Below, piece after piece: positions 61,198 to 64,000 of a DNA stretch of 64,000 bases. The stretch is from Micropruina glycogenica. Lineage in GTDB: Bacteria > Actinomycetota > Actinomycetes > Propionibacteriales > Propionibacteriaceae. Every line of letters begins with the position of its first letter. Position 1 is the stretch's first letter. Location: contig NZ_LT985188.1 in NCBI RefSeq assembly GCF_900289045.1, forward strand, positions 868,001 through 932,000. The letters run 5' to 3'. The notes below the pieces were generated by a model. That model did not search any database, was not told the origin of the DNA, and saw only the letters and a program-made list of their open reading frames with translations. The translations under genes and the position numbers were made by a program.

Positions 61198-62391
61198 GGA
61201 TGCGCTGATCTTTGTGGTGTGCGGTTCGGTGGCTGGCTTCGGCTGTTGGGACGCGAAATTGTTGGGGTATGGACAGCGAGCAGCCTTCTTTCGCCGATGT
61301 CGAGTACGGCAATCGTCGGCGGGTTTCCAAACGTGAGCAGTTCTTGGAGCAGATGGAGGCCACGATCCCGTGGCAGGTGTGGATCGATCTGATCGAGCCG
61401 TACTACTACCTGGACCGGCCAGGTAAGACGGGTCGGAAGGCGAAGCCGCTGGCGATGATGCTGCGCATGTATTTGCTGCAGGTCTGGTTCAACCTGTCCG
61501 ATGAGGGGGTCGAGGACGCGATCTACGACTCGTTCGCGATGCGCCGGTTCCTGGGTGTGGACTTCACGGTGGAGCAGGTGCCCGACGCGACCACATTGCT
61601 GCACTTTCGTCACCTGTTGGAGAAGCATCAGCTTGGCCAGAGACTGCTGGCGGCGCAGAACGACCTGTTTGAGCGTGAGGGTTGGATCATGCGGGGCGGG
61701 ACGATCGTGGACGCCACGATCATTGCGGCACCGTCGTCGACCAAGAACGCCACCGGCACGAGGGATCCCGAGATGCACCAGACCCGCAAGGGCAATCAGT
61801 GGTACTTCGGGATGAAGGCCCACATCGGTACCGATGCCGGCACCGGATATGTGCACTCGGTCACCGCCACCGCAGCGAACGTGTCCGATATCACCGAGGC
61901 TGCCCATCTGATGCGGCCCGATGACACTGCCGGGTGGGGCGATGCCGGTTACCTGGGTGTCGACAAACGCGAGGAGATCACCGGCGATCCCCACCTCGCC
62001 GGCGTCACCTGGCACATTGCAGCCCGCAAGAGCCAGTTGGCGAGGATGCATCCTCATGAGCGGGCGATCGAGTCCCGCAAGGCCGGGGTGCGGGCCAAGG
62101 TCGAGCACGCGTTCCTGATCGTCAAACGAGACTTCGGGTTCACCAAGACCCGCTACCGCGGCCTGGCGAAGAATCTCCATCGTCTCCACGTCGCGTTCGC
62201 GTTGGCGAACTGGCTGATGCGGGCACGTGCCGTCGCTCTCACCACGGCGGCGGCATAGCGTCAGCCTGCCCGAAACCGCCCCAACAGGCCCCCCGCAGCG
62301 AATCGATCAGCCGACAACGCCCACACCCAACCCCTCCAAGAGCACGATCACCGTCACTCACGCCACGAATGGCACGTTGATCAGCGGTTCC
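61198..62391 (+). mobile_element. IS5-family insertion sequence, complete (1.19 kb)
   Basis: Ends share GGATGCGCTGATC / GGAACCGCTGATC as inverted repeats (identical except for the TG/AC pair). They are flanked by CTAG on both sides (61194-61197 and 62392-62395), which fits the YTAR target duplication of IS5-type elements. One open transposase gene lies inside. Confidence 0.85.
61269..62258 (+). CDS. IS5-family transposase
   Basis: 329 residues from ATG 61269. LIEPYYYLDRPGKTGRKAKP start, MLRMYLLQVWFNLSDEGVED, GGTIVDATIIAAPSSTKNA (first Asp), GWGDAGYLGVDKRE (second Asp) and RKAGVRAKVEHAFLIVKRDF (Glu) are the IS5/IS903-type DDE pattern. The frame is intact, so the element may be active. Confidence 0.93.
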   Translation: MDSEQPSFADVEYGNRRRVSKREQFLEQMEATIPWQVWIDLIEPYYYLDRPGKTGRKAKPLAMMLRMYLLQVWFNLSDEGVEDAIYDSFAMRRFLGVDFTVEQVPDATTLLHFRHLLEKHQLGQRLLAAQNDLFEREGWIMRGGTIVDATIIAAPSSTKNATGTRDPEMHQTRKGNQWYFGMKAHIGTDAGTGYVHSVTATAANVSDITEAAHLMRPDDTAGWGDAGYLGVDKREEITGDPHLAGVTWHIAARKSQLARMHPHERAIESRKAGVRAKVEHAFLIVKRDFGFTKTRYRGLAKNLHRLHVAFALANWLMRARAVALTTAAA

Positions 62392-62459
62392 CTAGCGCGA
62401 GTCCTTCCCGGTCGCCGGCCAGGCCAGGGTTGATGCCGATGCAGTCAAGTTGCCTACAG

Positions 62460-62687
62460 TCACTGTGTCGACTGCTGCGATCGCCCCTGGCGAATGAAGG
62501 ACTCGCAGACTCTCCTCGCTCCGTCGGCAGACAACCACTCGCCAGTAGTCATAGCCGGAAGATTGGCCGCAGTGGTCGTCCACACAAACCGGCCCGCTCT
62601 TCCCCGACGCACCGCATACTTCACGCCGTCGACCTCGGCACAGAACACCTCGCCAGGTACAACCTCGACCCAGTCAATATCTGCCAT
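62460..62687 (-). CDS. Small hypothetical protein
   Basis: 75 residues from ATG 62687: MADIDWVEVVPGEVFCAEVD, YAVRRGRAGRFVWTTT, then a helix (GARRVCESFIRQG). A compact alpha/beta composition makes a real protein likely, but no family is recognised and no clear ribosome site precedes it. Confidence 0.5.
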   Translation of the reverse strand: MADIDWVEVVPGEVFCAEVDGVKYAVRRGRAGRFVWTTTAANLPAMTTGEWLSADGARRVCESFIRQGRSQQSTQ

Positions 62688-62764
62688 GCCCGAAACATTA
62701 ATGTCTCCAGGTGCCGCTGGCGGGGCATGTGAAATTTCGTTCTGCTCGACCAAAGACGGTGACT

Positions 62765-63088
62765 TTAGGAGGCGACCTGGGTCCAGACGTGCATGGCTGG
62801 CACCACTCGTGACCTTGCCGGCCAGGGCGTTCGTTCGTCGGCCGGGGATTCGATCCAAATCCACCAGCGGGGCTCGGCGACGACTCGGATGTACAGGCCA
62901 CCGTTGGACTCGAAGACCTCGCTGGCGGCTCGACGGTTGATGGCGGGCTGACCGGTGGCCGTGACTACTACTGGACTGCCCATCACCGGTGGGGCGAAGT
63001 CGGCGACGTTCACCCAACGCATCGTGAGAGTCCCGGGGAGTGGTGGGGTTTCGGGGATCGGCGTGGCCTGAGCTGAGAGGCGGGCCAT
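62765..63088 (-). CDS. Hypothetical protein
   Basis: 107 residues from ATG 63088 (an upstream Met at 63121 is possible). Beta-rich look: MRWVNVADFAPPVMGSPVVV, GGLYIRVVAEPRWWIWIES. No family assigned. It lies between the IS5 element and the nested IS fragments. Confidence 0.45.
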   Translation of the reverse strand: MARLSAQATPIPETPPLPGTLTMRWVNVADFAPPVMGSPVVVTATGQPAINRRAASEVFESNGGLYIRVVAEPRWWIWIESPADERTPWPARSRVVPAMHVWTQVAS

Positions 63089-63142
63089 CGGCGTGATTCT
63101 TCGGTGTGTACGGCCAAGCACGCATCGAAGGAGATCTCACCG

Positions 63143-63212
63143 ATGGCCCTGTCTGATTCTGCCGTGTCCGAGCTGTTGGACGCATTCCGTGCCGGTGACG
63201 GCGTTGACCTAG
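63143..63212 (+). pseudogene. N-terminal fragment of an IS256-family transposase
   Basis: ATG 63143, MALSDSAVSELLDAFRAGDG VDLV is the typical IS256 start. After 63212 the sequence changes to an IS630 end at CTAG, so the gene was interrupted by that insertion. Confidence 0.7.
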
Positions 63213-63425
63213 TGTCGTGTCAGGCTGTTCCGTGAACAAATATGCGGGATTCGGGAATTTCGTAGTCTGGCGTCGGGTTCTGAAGAGGCAAGAGCCTCAA
63301 CAGGATGGAGCCGGTGATGAGACAGGCAGGACGACCGACGGTCGCGATCGAGTTGACCGAGGACGAGCGGGCAACGCTGCAGCGTTGGGCTCGGCGCCAT
63401 TCCTCGTCGCAGGCATTGAGCTTGT
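63213..63425 (+). pseudogene. 5-prime fragment of an IS630-family element and transposase
   Basis: The element end (TGTCGTGTCAGGCTG) follows a CTAG and is succeeded by MRQAGRPTVAIELTEDERAT (start at 63305 or 63317), QRWARRHSSSQAL, the IS630 N-terminus. The frame is cut near 63425 where an IS256 end begins, so only about 40 residues remain. Confidence 0.65.
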
Positions 63426-63465
63426 CAAGATTTCTGTGTAAGCGGCTTGTCCTATTTTGTTCGAT

Positions 63466-64000
63466 TTATAGGTGTTGGTTGATGCGCTCGGGGTAGATGA
63501 GCGCGAGTTGGGCCAGTGCTTGTTTCCAGTTGGTGACGGCTTGGCCCTCGACGAGTCGTCCGGCTGCTTTGCGTTGGTCGGGTGGGAGTCCTTTCTCTTT
63601 GGCGCGGTCGCGGGCTCGTTTGTCCTCGATGTTGCAGATCGCGAGCCATAGCAGCTTCACCACGGCGGCGTCGTTGGGGAAGTGGCCGCGGTTCTTCGAC
63701 ACCTTCCTGAGTTGGTAGTTCAAGCTCTCGATGCTGTTGGTGGTGTAAATCACGCGGCGCAGCTCGGGTGGGAAGGCCAAGAACGGGATGAACCGATCCC
63801 ACGCCGCATTCCAGGTCGCGACCGCGTGGGGGTACTTCTTGCCCCACGTCGAATCGGTGAACGTGTCGAGTTCGGTGCGGGCCGCTGCCGCGTTCGCAGC
63901 GGTGTAGACCGGCCGCAACGCTGCCGCCACAGCCTTGCGGTCTTGGTAGCCGACGAACCGCATCGACGCCCTGATCAGATGCACCACGCAGGTTTGCACG
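63466..64000 (-). CDS. IS256-family transposase, C-terminal half (runs off right edge)
   Basis: At least 177 residues. QTCVVHLIRASMRFVGYQDR, FLAFPPELRRVIYTTNSIES (containing the catalytic Glu-bearing segment) and LNYQLRKVSKNRGHFPNDAA are standard IS256. The frame is open to the edge, so the start lies outside. It has no frameshift in the visible part. The terminal repeat GCTTGTCAAGATTTCTGTG lies at about 63419-63437. Confidence 0.88.
   Translation of the reverse strand, partial: VQTCVVHLIRASMRFVGYQDRKAVAAALRPVYTAANAAAARTELDTFTDSTWGKKYPHAVATWNAAWDRFIPFLAFPPELRRVIYTTNSIESLNYQLRKVSKNRGHFPNDAAVVKLLWLAICNIEDKRARDRAKEKGLPPDQRKAAGRLVEGQAVTNWKQALAQLALIYPERINQHL

Noticed and set aside
61194..62391. 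331-codon minus frame opposite the IS5 transposase
   Set aside because: Antisense shadow of the transposase.

Overview
High-GC DNA (GTG/TTG starts common, GGAG-type ribosome sites, ATGA/GTGA stop-start overlaps, protein families typical of Actinomycetota) that reads as an accessory region of an actinobacterium. It is a large plasmid or a plasmid-derived island. Plasmid signs are a ParB-type partition gene, a giant methylase-helicase of the conjugative-plasmid type and relics of a conjugation region. No rRNA or tRNA gene and no CRISPR array was found.

Layout. 1-9.1 kb is a metal-resistance block. Copper genes come first: copA (cut by the window edge), a frameshifted secreted protein, copZ, two CsoR-type boxes, DUF6153, two DUF305 proteins and a Cys-rich copper-storage protein. 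Cadmium/lead (cmtR-cadD) and mercury (merA/merR) genes follow. 9.5-14.5 kb is a complete tniABQR transposon with a 9-bp terminal repeat and a 5-bp target duplication (GTCCA). 14.6-20.4 kb holds an M23 peptidase, a TIGR02391 protein and a two-gene operon encoding a PD-(D/E)xK nuclease fused to an SF2 helicase (Hachiman-like defence candidate). 21-25.2 kb holds zinc and cadmium efflux (ArsR-CDF exporter-zinc finger; CmtR-like plus CtpG-like ATPase). 25.2-29.2 kb encodes extracytoplasmic thiol-redox proteins (DsbA, VKOR, lipoprotein, polytopic membrane protein, TlpA).

29.5-40.7 kb is a mosaic of broken elements: a resolvase, a Mu/TniA-type transposase whose body and tail appear 7.5 kb apart, a truncated ISL3 element inside a DUF3560 gene, small enzymes, two coiled-coil conjugation-region genes, a MuB-like ATPase and a second broken resolvase. 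40.7-45.5 kb is a single-chain Type ISP restriction-modification enzyme. 45.6-55.2 kb is plasmid backbone (basic protein, small plasmid protein, 1655-aa methylase-helicase, parB, two unknown genes). 55.5-60.9 kb is a second defence zone: a cytosine-5 methyltransferase with a GHKL-ATPase/nuclease (paraMORC-like R-M), then an AT-richer operon of one P-loop GTPase and two membrane proteins that matches no system I know. 61.2-64 kb is an intact IS5-type element followed by nested IS630 and IS256 fragments.

Functional picture: detoxification of Cu, Cd/Pb, Hg and Zn, each set under its own metal sensor, packed with at least three anti-phage or R-M modules on a mobile replicon reshaped by transposition. 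Several genes carry single-base frameshifts, some in short G/C runs. These could be real decay or assembly errors and should be checked against reads before being interpreted.
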